Notes under the pieces: generated by a model
What the model was told of the DNA's origin: nothing
The model's database searches: none
What the model saw: the letters and a program-made list of their open reading frames with translations, nothing else
Source: Pedobacter cryoconitis
Lineage (GTDB): Bacteria; Bacteroidota; Bacteroidia; Sphingobacteriales; Sphingobacteriaceae
Direction: 5' to 3'
DNA: 64,000 bases
NCBI RefSeq assembly: GCF_001590605.1
Contig: NZ_CP014504.1
Coordinates: 2,294,001 to 2,358,000, forward strand
Part shown: positions 16,226 to 25,698 of the stretch, piece by piece
Layout: every line of letters starts with the position of its first letter
Position numbering within the stretch: position 1 is the stretch's first letter
Made by a program: the position numbers and the translations under genes

Positions 16226-17554
16226 TTAATTTCCGAAAATATTTAGATCATCGACCAAGTGAACTATTTCATTCTCTCTATACAAGTGCGGAAGGTATTG
16301 TGATTTTATCCTGAACTGACTTCTCTTTTTTATTTTTGGATTAGTAGAAGCATTTTCCATTTTAATACCTGGATCATAATAAATATTACCCATAGCCATT
16401 TGTGCTAAAAAAAGATGAAAATCGGTTCCCCTTCCAAGAATTGCATGTTCACCATATTTATAAGATTTCAAATTGGTCACATCAGAAATTGAGGGAATAT
16501 AACACGCTTGATTATGTTTTCTATTCCAATGCAATAGCATTGAAGAAAAGTCCCATGAGGCAGTATCATTTCCATTAGAATCTATTAAAGCAATCTTACC
16601 TGTGGCATTTCTTATTTTCCCTGACTCAATATCAAAACCATCAATTACCAATGTCAAATTAGTTAACGGATGTAATACCCCTACTTTATGGATTCCACCA
16701 AAATTTATCCTATCGATACGTCCAGCTTTATCGTCATATCCATATGTTCTTAAAAATTTTTCCGCTCCATCGAGTTTGTATAAGCCATTTGTTGGTTCAG
16801 GGGTCATAAGAGTGATAATAGCACTACTTATTCTTGTAAAATTTGCAACTCCAAACTGCTTAATCTCCCACCCCAGATAATCTGGTTCTGAATAGCCATT
16901 GGGTGTAATCCCTAATTCGGCTTCAAGAGTATACCCACCACAATTAGACGCCTCACATGGCAAAATATTTCCAAACCGATCTAATCTCTTAGATCGTATC
17001 CAACCTAATTGATTGATTCTTAATAATTCTCTAAGTAGTTTTATTCTGTTACTATTTTCATCTGTCAATTCCAGTACTCTAAAGACCCCATAAACGAGAG
17101 GTGATTTTAATGAATTAACTTCATTTGCAAGTTGGGAATCTGGTGCAGTAACATAACCGATAACACGATTCTCATCCGTCACCGAAAAGAAAAACAACCT
17201 ATCGGGTAGCCTTTGCTTCATAAGTTCGCTTGGCGCGTTTCGGCATCCTTTTAAAAATCCAGAAAATCTTACCTCAGGATATTTGGGGTATAAAATTAAT
17301 TGGGAATTTGGTGCTAAATCCAACTCCCCATCGTCCAATATCCATGAAAAATCTAGTGATGCCTTAAAACGTTCCTTCTTCCACTCTCCTGCATCTTCAG
17401 CAATTATATTAATTACTGGTAGAATATTTAGAAATTCAAAGCTTCCAGCAAAATATACCTGGTTTTTGGAATTGTCATTGGGTGCTAAATTTTTAACATA
17501 GATCTTTTTACAACCATTATCAGAAAAAATGCTTTTAAGTCTATCAAGAGTCAT
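16226..17554 (-). CDS. MvaI/BcnI-family type II restriction endonuclease
   Basis: 442 aa. The catalytic region GGYTLEAELGITPNGYSEPDYLGWEIKQFG (residues 207-235; seen as two adjoining blocks) has the MvaI/BcnI signature with Glu211, Asp225 and Glu230-Ile-Lys232, a PD-(D/E)XK site. The protein is longer than MvaI/BcnI themselves, with about 190 extra N-terminal residues. Family members cut CCWGG or CCSGG; the exact site here is not readable. The gene starts 2 bases after the stop of a C5-cytosine methyltransferase gene on the same strand, with a Vsr gene upstream, which makes a complete restriction-modification-repair set. Confidence 0.9.
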   Translation of the reverse strand: MTLDRLKSIFSDNGCKKIYVKNLAPNDNSKNQVYFAGSFEFLNILPVINIIAEDAGEWKKERFKASLDFSWILDDGELDLAPNSQLILYPKYPEVRFSGFLKGCRNAPSELMKQRLPDRLFFFSVTDENRVIGYVTAPDSQLANEVNSLKSPLVYGVFRVLELTDENSNRIKLLRELLRINQLGWIRSKRLDRFGNILPCEASNCGGYTLEAELGITPNGYSEPDYLGWEIKQFGVANFTRISSAIITLMTPEPTNGLYKLDGAEKFLRTYGYDDKAGRIDRINFGGIHKVGVLHPLTNLTLVIDGFDIESGKIRNATGKIALIDSNGNDTASWDFSSMLLHWNRKHNQACYIPSISDVTNLKSYKYGEHAILGRGTDFHLFLAQMAMGNIYYDPGIKMENASTNPKIKKRSQFRIKSQYLPHLYRENEIVHLVDDLNIFGN

Positions 17555-17556
17555 AC

Positions 17557-18810
17557 TTATAACTGCTTAGTAAGTTGCTTTCCAATAGCCTGAATTAATG
17601 GCATTACTACTGAATTGCCAAATTGCCTATAAGCCTGATTGTCTGAAACCGTAATTTTCAAACTTTTAGTTTTGTCATTGGTGTTTATCGGATAAATAGG
17701 ATAGCCTTGTAATGCAGCTGCTTCATGAGGAATTAATCTTCTAGGGTTTTTACCCGACTGGGCAATTAAAATTTCTGCTCCATCTTTATAATATCGGGCA
17801 CTTATAGTACGACTAATACTTTCAGGATTGGCTAATCCGAATCCAAATCCATTACCTTTTTCTTTATGCTTCTTTGCATATTCTTGAAGGTAATTCCATA
17901 ACTTATCACTTAAGGTATACTTTGGATCGACATCAGACTGTAGAATGGTCTTTAACATTTGAGGTTCTGTAGGGATTTCGACTTTACTAAAGTCAAATTT
18001 CACATCATCGCCATAAACACTTTTATCGAAACCAACCATTAAAGTTCTTTCTCTATGCTGAGGAACAAAATGCTTACCATCAATAACTTTATGATCAAAG
18101 GAGTAGTTTAGAGCTTCTAAAGTTTCTTTAATAACTTTAAAAGTTTGTTTTTTATCATGTGATACAAGATTTTTAACGTTTTCAAGAAAAAATGCCTTTG
18201 GCCTGTGCTTTTCTATAATGTCAGCAATGTGAAAAAATAAATTCCCTTGTTTTTCGTCTGCGAAACCATGTAGTCTTCCAAGGCTTATTTTTTTTGAAAC
18301 CCCCGCAATTGAAAAGGGCTGACAAGGAAAACCTCCACAAATAACATCAAATTTCTGCGGTATATATTGCTTTACATGATCCTTAGTAATATCACCAAAT
18401 GGATATTCGCCATAATTTGCAAAATATGTTTGCCTCGAATATTTATCCCATTCAGAAGTAAAAACACATTGTCCTCCAAGATTTTGAAGTGCCATCCTAA
18501 AACCACCAATCCCTGCAAATAAATCTATAAATGTGAATAACTCTTTTCCTTTCTCAGGACCAGGGAACGGCACATTCGTATTATCGAACATCTTTGTTTG
18601 TACTGCATTATATAAGTTCTCTACTCCCGGTTCGTGCACTGAATTAACAAATTTTTCTGCTACAGAAACAGCTTCACCGTAAATTGGCTCATTTGTAGAA
18701 TGATAATGGGTTAAAAGGGCCAAATCCTGATCATCAGGATATGTAGGTTTTACAATTTTCTTATTTTTACTCTTAATAACTATTTTCTCTTCCATTCTTA
18801 ATCCAAGCAT
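17557..18810 (-). CDS. DNA (cytosine-5-)-methyltransferase
   Basis: 417 aa with the ordered C5-MTase motifs. Motif I is FIDLFAGIGGFR (94-105). Motif IV is GGFPCQPFS with catalytic Cys163. Motif VI is FLENVKNL, motif VIII is QHRERTLMVGF, and the C-terminal motif X is YRQFGNSVVMPL. The N-terminal 90 residues are an extension that may help in target recognition, as in Dcm. It modifies the internal cytosine of the site cut by the adjacent MvaI/BcnI-type nuclease. A start five codons in (ATG at 18795) is possible. The presence of Vsr fits C5 methylation, since deamination gives T:G mismatches. Confidence 0.95.
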   Translation of the reverse strand: MLGLRMEEKIVIKSKNKKIVKPTYPDDQDLALLTHYHSTNEPIYGEAVSVAEKFVNSVHEPGVENLYNAVQTKMFDNTNVPFPGPEKGKELFTFIDLFAGIGGFRMALQNLGGQCVFTSEWDKYSRQTYFANYGEYPFGDITKDHVKQYIPQKFDVICGGFPCQPFSIAGVSKKISLGRLHGFADEKQGNLFFHIADIIEKHRPKAFFLENVKNLVSHDKKQTFKVIKETLEALNYSFDHKVIDGKHFVPQHRERTLMVGFDKSVYGDDVKFDFSKVEIPTEPQMLKTILQSDVDPKYTLSDKLWNYLQEYAKKHKEKGNGFGFGLANPESISRTISARYYKDGAEILIAQSGKNPRRLIPHEAAALQGYPIYPINTNDKTKSLKITVSDNQAYRQFGNSVVMPLIQAIGKQLTKQL

Positions 18811-18973
18811 TTGTGCAACAAACTAACAAAATTAAATGATAAGTGTCTATTAAAATCTTTCAACATGGGACAGTATTGAGGTATGGGTAGTTATTGAAAG
18901 AAGAATCGAGCCAACAACATACTAATATTATTAGCAAATATACGTTTTGATTTTGATTCTCAGGAATATTTAT

Positions 18974-19393
18974 TTAATGACTTCTTAATGTTGCTATTAA
19001 TGAGCTAAATACAAAATCAACAGTATTCTTTTTTAGTTCGCATTCCCAAATTACAATAATGTTCCATCCAGATTCTTTCAATAGCAGAATAGATTCAGCA
19101 TCATTTTTAATATTTCTATTAATTTTGTTCAACCACCATTCAGTCCGCGTTTTAGGTATTACATAATACCGACATCCTTCATGGCCATGCCAGAAACATC
19201 CATTGATAAATATTACTGTTTTATATTTTGGCAGAACGATATCAGGTTTACCAGGTAAATCTTTAACATGCAATCTATATCTAAAGCCTTGACTATGAAG
19301 GAACTTACGTACATATAGCTCAGGTTTGGTGTCCTTGCTACGTATTTTACTCATATTATATGAGCGGATTTCTTTAGAATGTACATCTGCCAT
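18974..19393 (-). CDS. vsr: Very short patch repair endonuclease
   Basis: 139 aa, the family's normal length. It shows the Vsr layout: SKIRSKDTKPELYVRKFLHSQGFRYR at the N-terminus (split here as SKIRSKDTKPEL and YVRKFLHSQGFRYR). Then comes PGKPDIVLP with the catalytic Asp, VIFINGCFWHGHEGC with the Zn/His residues, and GWNIIVIWECEL at the C-terminus. It nicks 5' of the T in T:G mismatches formed by deamination of 5-methylcytosine. It lies upstream of the methyltransferase and nuclease genes with a 163-base gap and probably its own promoter. Confidence 0.95.
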   Translation of the reverse strand: MADVHSKEIRSYNMSKIRSKDTKPELYVRKFLHSQGFRYRLHVKDLPGKPDIVLPKYKTVIFINGCFWHGHEGCRYYVIPKTRTEWWLNKINRNIKNDAESILLLKESGWNIIVIWECELKKNTVDFVFSSLIATLRSH

Positions 19394-19581
19394 AATGATT
19401 ATAAACGTGCTTGTATAAATTTTGTTTCTATTTAAAAATTAAATCATCTCATAAAAACGAACTGTAGATTTTAAATAATTTATAAAACTAACCAACCCAT
19501 TATCCATTTACACAATTAATTACAGTTACAGTTTTTCTGATAAACCCATCCACAAAAAAACCTTCTATTCTTTTAAAACTA

Positions 19582-19932
19582 GTGAAAGGGGCATTAAATT
19601 ACATTATAGATGAGGCAAGCCCGTATATATACAAAGGCTTTGGTATCGCCGCATCTGGATTAGGAAGGAAAGCTTTGATCACAACTGAATGGATATCCTA
19701 ACTGAATAAGTTCAATAACAGACCAGATAAATATTTGCAGAGTAGCACATATATAAGAGAGCTAAGCTTTTTTGGAAAATTTAATAAGGTCGCAGGAAAA
19801 ACATTAGGTATTGCTGCCAAAAATTTAAATAGATTTGGGCCTATAATGACGTATTATGAAATATTAAGCGTCAACTCGCCTAACATGATTACGGTAGAAT
19901 CAATACAAGATGAGACTAAAAAACAGCTGACC
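19582..19932 (+). pseudogene. Decayed C-terminal fragment of a probable polymorphic-toxin-type protein
   Basis: Two plus-strand open stretches, 19582-19701 (VKGALNYIIDEASPYIYKG, ending in a stop) and about 19702-19932 (FFGKFNKVAGKTLGIAAKNLNRFG). Both have the Gly/Ala/Lys-rich character of regions before toxin tips in secreted polymorphic toxins. Neither has a convincing start, and the second runs into the duplicated block at 19933. Assignment rests on composition and context only. Confidence 0.35.
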
Positions 19933-20127
19933 CGTTTATGTAATAATCCTCTATCTTATCGATAATGAAGTTAAACTTTCGTATTCAATCACAATTTATT
20001 TAATTATAGTATTTGTAATAGGCTATGTTTTCTCAAATCTTGGATCTATTCGTGAGCACACATTAGGATTCATATTCTATCTCACTCTTATAGTGATTGC
20101 CTTTTATTTCTTCTTATCAAGATTTAG
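19933..20127 (+). pseudogene. Truncated duplicate of the 53307 membrane-protein gene 5' region
   Basis: 195 bases align over their whole length to 53275-53470 with few substitutions and a one-base deletion in the A-run of codon 4. That deletion frameshifts the copy. Homology begins 32 bases before the start codon and stops abruptly at the IS110 remnant (20128). It is a dead copy of an immunity-like two-TM protein. Confidence 0.8.
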
Positions 20128-20790
20128 TGTTTTATTTACTTTATCATCAACTTTTGGCAAGGCTAAAAATGATTCCTGAACATTTAGGAGCATGCATAAC
20201 TGCTTTTTGAACTGTCGAAATAACATAGGCTTTTGACGTAGTTTTTGTATTGTTAAACTCGGTAATTTATAAATAGGAGGCCTCATTTTTTCTCCATAAA
20301 GGGCAATTAACTTAGCATCCAGGTTATCTGTTTTTGTAACATTTAGCATCATTTTCGAAAAATGATTGATCTGTTTAGGATTAACCATAGAGACGGGCTA
20401 TTTGTGCCTCTTGGAGCATATAAACTAAAAGATTAATGTAAGTGCCTGTGGCTTCAAGGATACAATAGTAAGCGTCAGAACCAGGCGAGGTAATGAACTT
20501 TTTAATACCTTTACTATCGTTTTGAAAAACCTCCAAACGATAACTGTTTTCTGTGGGATAAGCAACTGTAAAACTGAGTTTGCTTACGTCAATTCCAATA
20601 CATTTCATAACTTAGATTTAGAATTAAAGTAACATCTTTAGAACTATCGTCGTAAATGCGGATTCAAAGATCCATCGAACTATCCAGTTTTAAGATGGAA
20701 GAAAGCGCGTGGCGGAACGTCTTGTGCGGTATCCAACTACCAACGAGACAGCTGCCTTAACCACGCTTTCTTCAAATCTACAAAATCATA
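20128..20790 (-). mobile_element. IS110-family element remnant with split, truncated transposase
   Basis: The transposase begins at 20608 (MKCIGIDVSKLSFTV, with the first DEDD Asp). It keeps the CILEATGTY motif of the second catalytic residue, shifts frame near 20385, and continues as NPKQINHFSKM..TKTDNLDAKLIALYGE (third motif). It is then cut at 20128. Roughly the N-terminal half remains and the C-terminal Ser-containing domain is gone, so the element is inactive. The upstream non-coding part (20609-20790) contains a GC-rich inverted repeat. It truncates the duplicated immunity-like gene. Confidence 0.85.
20609..20790 (-). ncRNA. Candidate IS110 bridge-RNA region (non-coding left end)
   Basis: In IS110-group elements the non-coding sequence upstream of the transposase encodes the bridge RNA. 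Here that stretch contains a stem with arms 20698-20712 and 20761-20773 (GAAGAAAGCG..TGG paired with CCACGCTTTCTTC) around a 48-base structured-looking interior. Position and strand fit; loop-guide assignments are not attempted. The IS is truncated, so any RNA would be a relic. Confidence 0.35.
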
Positions 20791-20856
20791 TTATTTTTGA
20801 TAAATCAAACATATGACGAGACACTCCACTGATAGTTTACCTTTTTAATCTATAAT

Positions 20857-21885
20857 ATGCCAGCCATGAAAAATTTTACAGCCCCCAGGGGAATTTTCTC
20901 CTTAAGCATACCAGTCGAATGGCAGTATATCAATGTAGCCGGCGGAATGGAGGAAAAGTCGCCATATTGTTTTCAGCACTATCAGGAATCCAAAAGCGCT
21001 TTCCAGATCAGTTGTTATCCCAAGCCGGCCAAATGGAACAACAGGATACCCGATCAACAGACCAATACCGATCACCTTCAATTCGAGCAGGCGCGTACGT
21101 ATGATGAGGAATTTAACATCCATCTTTGGTTTGCGAACGTGGAAGGCCATTATTTCATGGCCAAGTTTATTTATGATGCTGAGCGGGCACAGACCGCTGA
21201 GGTCGCCGCAGAGCTTGGCCAAGTGACTCATGCACTTTCCACCCTGCAGTTTTTGACCGGCGTGGCACGTGTAGTTACCATGGAGCTTGACATTTATGAT
21301 AAATTTATCGCCTCACTGGCCGCATCCTTTGATCTGCGCAGCAGGGCATTTGAAAACATGGCGCTGATCGAACTGGTGATCATTATCGCAAACCAGATCG
21401 ATGCCTACTTAAGGATGAGCATTGTGCTACATAAACAGCTAAGGGACCAGACCGAACGGATTGAAGTCGGGCTGCTCAGACAGGAAAAAGGAGACCGACC
21501 GATATTCGAAAAGCAAATTTACAGCATGGCGGCAGATCTGGAAATTATCAGTAGTGAGCTTCGGGACAGTCTTTTTTCACTGTATTCAGAACGCAATAAG
21601 GTGGTACACCGCTATATCATTTCCGAGTTCAACACCCGGAACCTGACGCATATCGTTTATGAATATGACCAGGTCTGCGAAAAAGTGCGGTTGAGGCTCA
21701 AATACTTTGAAGATCTGCAGGTCACGCAAAAGGCAGGTATTTATGCCCACAAAAACCCTAGCGGAATGCCTGACGCAATGGCAATGGACATCCTTTTTGC
21801 GCAGGTGAATGATAAACATTTGGACAAGAGTCTTTTCAGAAAGATCAATCCGGAAAAACAGCTCATAAATGAAAAAAAAGAATAA
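20857..21885 (+). CDS. HEPN-domain protein with novel N-terminal domain
   Basis: 342 aa, no signal peptide. Residues about 1-135 form an unrecognised beta-rich domain (GIFSLSIPVEWQYINVAG, FQISCYPKPAKWNNR). Residues about 140-300 are helical and contain SERNKVVHRY, with RNKVVH at 246-251. This is the Rx4H motif of HEPN ribonuclease-type domains. It is the first gene of a tightly packed three-gene operon; its end overlaps the next start by 17 bases. The sequence is clearly GC-richer than flanking regions, indicating transfer. HEPN proteins commonly cleave RNA in toxin or abortive-infection systems; activity here is inferred. Confidence 0.7.
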   Translation: MPAMKNFTAPRGIFSLSIPVEWQYINVAGGMEEKSPYCFQHYQESKSAFQISCYPKPAKWNNRIPDQQTNTDHLQFEQARTYDEEFNIHLWFANVEGHYFMAKFIYDAERAQTAEVAAELGQVTHALSTLQFLTGVARVVTMELDIYDKFIASLAASFDLRSRAFENMALIELVIIIANQIDAYLRMSIVLHKQLRDQTERIEVGLLRQEKGDRPIFEKQIYSMAADLEIISSELRDSLFSLYSERNKVVHRYIISEFNTRNLTHIVYEYDQVCEKVRLRLKYFEDLQVTQKAGIYAHKNPSGMPDAMAMDILFAQVNDKHLDKSLFRKINPEKQLINEKKE

Positions 21886-23389
21886 AGGAATCATGTCCGT
21901 GGATGACGGAAATCCCATCAGCATTACTGAAAGTATTGCCCTTATTGGCCAATACTTTGATTATGCCTTAGATAATGGTGATCCTTCTTATATCACCAGG
22001 GGTATTGCGCTGGCTGAAAAGATCAATGAGGCAAATTGCACTCAGCAGGAGCTGATTACCCTGCATTATTTTCTCTCCAATGGCTGGTTTTCCTTGCAGG
22101 GCTTTCAGCAAGTGCACCTAGATGCGGATTTGACACTCGGTCGGATGGAGATGACCAGAGGATTGTTTCACCTGCGGCGTTGCATTGCCTTTCCGGGTTT
22201 TCAGAACACACAAGCAGAACTTCAATGTCAGGCGTACACCAATCTGGGCAATCACTTTTCTCATGTGGGTCAGTTTATAGAGGCCATCCAATACTGGCGC
22301 AAGGCTTTGGAAATCATTCCATATTTCCCGATGGCTATGGGAAATATGGGCATGGGTTTGTACCGTTATGCTTCAGCACAGCATCTGGATACCCACAGGG
22401 ATATTTTTGTCCACCAGGCCTACCAATGGCTAAAAGATGGGTATTCGCTTAGAAAATTTATCCATCCCTCTGCGGCAGGAGAATTTAGGAGTTTGCTTAG
22501 GGCGATCGAGAAAAACTGGCCGGAGGAGTTCTTGACCAGGAAGATGGATTTTTCCTTTGCACTTGGTAAGCAGCGAAAGATAAAGGAATATCGGGAATGG
22601 GGTATCGCCAATGGCCTTTACCTGAATCCGCTGAACGATCTGGGCGCTCTTGAACTGGCTTCCCATGATTGCCTGCACCTGCCATCAATAACTGTCTCGC
22701 TGGATTCCAGGCCCAAATATCATTCACTTTATAACCAGCTCAAGCAGGAATATGGGACGGCTAGGTTCCTATTTTACGAGGGCACGCAGCTGCCTGCCCA
22801 TTCGTATTCCGACAAGGATATCAAGCTGGTGGATACCCTGGACTACGCTGATTACTCTTTCAACCTAGAAAAGGTGAAGATTGCCTACCGGCTGATTTAT
22901 TCTATATTTGATAAAATTGCATACTTTCTCAATGATTACCTCGCAATTGGCATCCCTATAAACCAGATCAGCTTTCGCGTACTCTGGCATGCAGACCGTA
23001 AGGGCGAAACCATTAGGCCACAATTTTCAGGAAGTTCGAACCTGGCGCTTAAAGCTTTGTACTGGCTGAGCAGGGATCTTTTTGACAAAGGGAGCAACCA
23101 GGAGCTTCTGGAACCTGAGGCCAAGGAACTTGCCGACATCCGTAACCACATCGAGCACCGTTCCTTTAAGATCAAGCAGTATGGCAACTGGGGCGAGATA
23201 GAGGACGGCTTTACTTTTGCAATAGGCCGGGAGGAGTTTGAACAGAAAACGCTCAAACAGCTGAAACTGGCCAGGGCTGCACTGATTTATCTCTCGCTGG
23301 CCATCCATGAGGAGGAAAAGCACCGGGTGAGAAAGGGACATACAATCCCCTATTATCTCCCTGATATGCGGCAGGATTATAAAATTTAA
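21869..23389 (+). CDS. TPR protein with LA2681-like HEPN domain
   Basis: 506 aa. The N-terminal half contains TPR-type repeats (AYTNLGNHFSHVGQFIEAI, YWRKALEIIPYFPMAMGNMG, about residues 118-165) with a further helical array. The C-terminal third is a HEPN domain of the LA2681 type: ALYWLSRDLFDKG, then ELADIRNHIEHRSFK with RNHIEH at 425-430. LA2681HEPN proteins are predicted RNases in anti-phage or stress systems. The gene overlaps the upstream HEPN gene by 17 bases and abuts the next one (TAAATG), so three products are likely made in fixed ratio. Confidence 0.8.
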   Translation: MKKKNKGIMSVDDGNPISITESIALIGQYFDYALDNGDPSYITRGIALAEKINEANCTQQELITLHYFLSNGWFSLQGFQQVHLDADLTLGRMEMTRGLFHLRRCIAFPGFQNTQAELQCQAYTNLGNHFSHVGQFIEAIQYWRKALEIIPYFPMAMGNMGMGLYRYASAQHLDTHRDIFVHQAYQWLKDGYSLRKFIHPSAAGEFRSLLRAIEKNWPEEFLTRKMDFSFALGKQRKIKEYREWGIANGLYLNPLNDLGALELASHDCLHLPSITVSLDSRPKYHSLYNQLKQEYGTARFLFYEGTQLPAHSYSDKDIKLVDTLDYADYSFNLEKVKIAYRLIYSIFDKIAYFLNDYLAIGIPINQISFRVLWHADRKGETIRPQFSGSSNLALKALYWLSRDLFDKGSNQELLEPEAKELADIRNHIEHRSFKIKQYGNWGEIEDGFTFAIGREEFEQKTLKQLKLARAALIYLSLAIHEEEKHRVRKGHTIPYYLPDMRQDYKI

Positions 23390-24307
23390 ATGATAACTAC
23401 GGACATGAACTATAACGAATACCATTTTAACTCTAAGCAGCTGGCGGAGATGGAAAATGAAGCGAATAAGATGATCCGGAACCAGCAGTACATCAAAGAA
23501 TTTTTAGCGGATTTCATGGATGGTACCCGCAGCCTGGAAATACCGGCAGACTACATGACTTTTTTACTTTTACTGTTTAAGATTTATTTTAACCTGGATG
23601 TGGTTGCTGCATTATTGCCAGCGCTTAGGACGGGTGTCCGCCAGAAAATCAGCATCAATCTGCTTTTCCGCTCGGTTATGGATGATGTCATCAACCTGTA
23701 TTACCTGCTAGGTACAGTGACTAGGGGCTCAGGCAGGCGGATTTCGCTGAAAAACGAACTCAATGTACTCCACAAGGAGTTTTTGATGAGCTGCGAGGAG
23801 ATCATCCGTGCAGAGGCAAAGATCCAGGGATATGGTTATCATGATCAGCACTTCAAACAGTCCGAAAGCCCGGATGTAGAAGCAACACTGCTGGAAATGC
23901 GCGGGGAGAATCCCGAAGTTTATGATGATGGGAAAAACGAGTATCGGAAAAACAAGGATATCAGGACAACCAGTCTGGCTTCGCTAAAACCATTGTTTGA
24001 AATGACTGATTACGCCGGCTTTCTATCCGAAAAACAAAAAGTCCGGTTTATCGCCGCCAGGGGATTTAGCCACAGTGAAATGTTTACTTATCTGTTCAAG
24101 TATTTTTCCCAGTACCAGTACTATAGTCCAAAGGCGCATGAGTTCCACCTATCCGACGCCCTGTTGGATCTGAAATGCTACCGATGGGCGCTTATGGAAG
24201 TGCTCAATAGCATTGGAGAGATTAACCGGATACTCTCTCTGAATAATACCCGTGAAATGGAACAAAAGTTAAACAAAAAGATTCGGGCCAGCATTAATTG
24301 GGAGTAA
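23390..24307 (+). CDS. DUF5677-like helical protein, third gene of HEPN operon
   Basis: 305 aa, mainly helical, no signal peptide. The pattern INLLFRSVMDDVINLYYLL (about residue 95), followed later by ARGFSHSEMFTYL, resembles DUF5677-like proteins, which are HEPN-related and carry R..L(E/D)(E/D) and a late S..H motif. Its ATG directly follows the stop of the TPR-HEPN gene. It ends 14 bases inside the convergent pseudogene at 24294. Assignment to DUF5677 is by pattern only. It could be the partner or antitoxin of the upstream HEPN proteins. Confidence 0.6.
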   Translation: MITTDMNYNEYHFNSKQLAEMENEANKMIRNQQYIKEFLADFMDGTRSLEIPADYMTFLLLLFKIYFNLDVVAALLPALRTGVRQKISINLLFRSVMDDVINLYYLLGTVTRGSGRRISLKNELNVLHKEFLMSCEEIIRAEAKIQGYGYHDQHFKQSESPDVEATLLEMRGENPEVYDDGKNEYRKNKDIRTTSLASLKPLFEMTDYAGFLSEKQKVRFIAARGFSHSEMFTYLFKYFSQYQYYSPKAHEFHLSDALLDLKCYRWALMEVLNSIGEINRILSLNNTREMEQKLNKKIRASINWE

Positions 24308-25172
24308 ATGACTCAGGAAGAAGTACACAAGAAAATCCGCCATCCTTTTTTGGCTGGATGTCGAGCTCATTCAAAAAGGACATCAGGTGAAGGTAACCGT
24401 CCAGGCAATGGTCGAGCTGTTGCTTGAGATATACAAAAAGATTGTCTAGCTCTTCATCCATTTGTACAACCACGGATTCATCATCCCCGGACCGGTCGAG
24501 AAACTTGCCGAAAAATTCATTGTCATAACCTTTTTGGTGCACAAAAAACTTTCTCCGTCCGTTGAATTTGGGGTAATCTTGTCTGGAAAATCAACCAGCC
24601 ACTTTAGGTTTTCAGAATTCATCAGGTATGGATATTTTGAGCAGATATGTTCAAAGAGATGGTGAAAGTAAGTTCTTCCGGACAACTTGAGAATGACCTC
24701 GGGAAAAAAGCTGGAGAGATAATCCGAGATGCGCTGTCAATACTTGTAGATACTTTCAAAAGCGATGGGAATTTCGCGTTTAAACCTTGCATCTTCCAGG
24801 CGTCTGATCATAGACGAAGTGTTTTTTTCCATTGTGGTAGCGGTAACTGTATTTCAGCTGCAGAATATAGGGATGGTAAAGATAAAGCGATCCGGTACTT
24901 GATCTCCGCGGTAAGGGAGAACAGTTCGGTTTCGGCATAAAAGTAGTTTTTATCAGAGAGAGCCATCTTCATCTCGGTGAACACCTGCTTGAAACTTTTG
25001 TGTAGACAACCTACACGGTCCTTAATATGGCCGGATTGGACAAGGCAATAACGGAAATACCTTTGTAAGTATAATGATTATCGCCCAAAGTCTTCAGCTC
25101 TTCGCGCTGATAAATATCAAAAAGCAGGTTGTTGTAGCTGTCAATGATCGCACGTGGGTCTGTTTTCTTCAT
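24294..25172 (-). pseudogene. Frameshifted helical-protein gene in HEPN island
   Basis: Reading minus from ATG at 25172 gives MKKTDPRAIIDSYNN and on through GDNHYTYKGISVIALSNP to a stop after ILRTV. Coding then resumes in other frames: KQVFTEMKMALSDKNYFYAE; RRLEDARFKREIPIAFESIY; then YLSSFFPEVILKLSGRTYFH; finally KKVMTMNFSASF and QLDHCLDGYLHLMSFLNEL up to 24294. At least three frameshifts or stops break one roughly 290-codon gene. I do not recognise the family. It follows the HEPN gene at 25228 on the same strand. Confidence 0.6.
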
Positions 25173-25227
25173 TGGGATAGGGACTGTATTTTTAATTGTT
25201 CAATTCTTTGGGACGGCAGCTTTTCCC

Positions 25228-25698
25228 TCAGGTTACGTTCGGGTTCATGAATGCAAAGGTTAAGAGTCGTGAAAACGGATTCCGCCTGCGGATTTTTTCG
25301 ATCAGGACCTGCATCTGGACAGTGGAAAGTGCTTTATCTTCCCCATCCACGCATCTTTTAAAGGTCTTGTACTTAAGTATTTCCGCGGTTATGGGATGGC
25401 TTTTAGCGCGATCGGTAAACCAGCTGCCATGGATCATGAAATTGCGCTGGCCGATGAGCTCAGAGGTAAGGGCAAACAGCCTGTCCACATGGTCAAACTC
25501 CAAATCCCTGCCACCATACCGGATACTGAGGAGGCTCCTAAGCGTCTGCAAGATCGGGTATCCAGTCTGATCGGCGAGCAGCACATGGCCATATCTGACT
25601 TCTTTGAGCCCTTCCAGCATCATTATGGTGTAAATGGAGACTTTTAGGGTCAGTACGAGCCTTTCAAATTCGGTGACTAGGTGGCCCAAGCCATTCAA
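25228..25698 (-). CDS. Small HEPN-like protein
   Basis: 156 aa reading from a TTG at 25698; no in-frame ATG lies upstream, so the start is uncertain or the N-terminus is lost. Helical, with LTSELIGQRNFMIHGSWF: RNFMIH at 85-90 gives the HEPN Rx4H motif followed by the frequent Gly (RN..IHG). It is the first gene of a minus-strand pair with the pseudogene that begins 56 bases downstream. It may itself be partly decayed. Confidence 0.55.
   Translation of the reverse strand: MNGLGHLVTEFERLVLTLKVSIYTIMMLEGLKEVRYGHVLLADQTGYPILQTLRSLLSIRYGGRDLEFDHVDRLFALTSELIGQRNFMIHGSWFTDRAKSHPITAEILKYKTFKRCVDGEDKALSTVQMQVLIEKIRRRNPFSRLLTFAFMNPNVT

Noticed and set aside
22036..22452. 138-aa frame inside the TPR-HEPN gene
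   Set aside because: Alternative frame of a GC-richer gene; composition and lack of motifs show it is a shadow.
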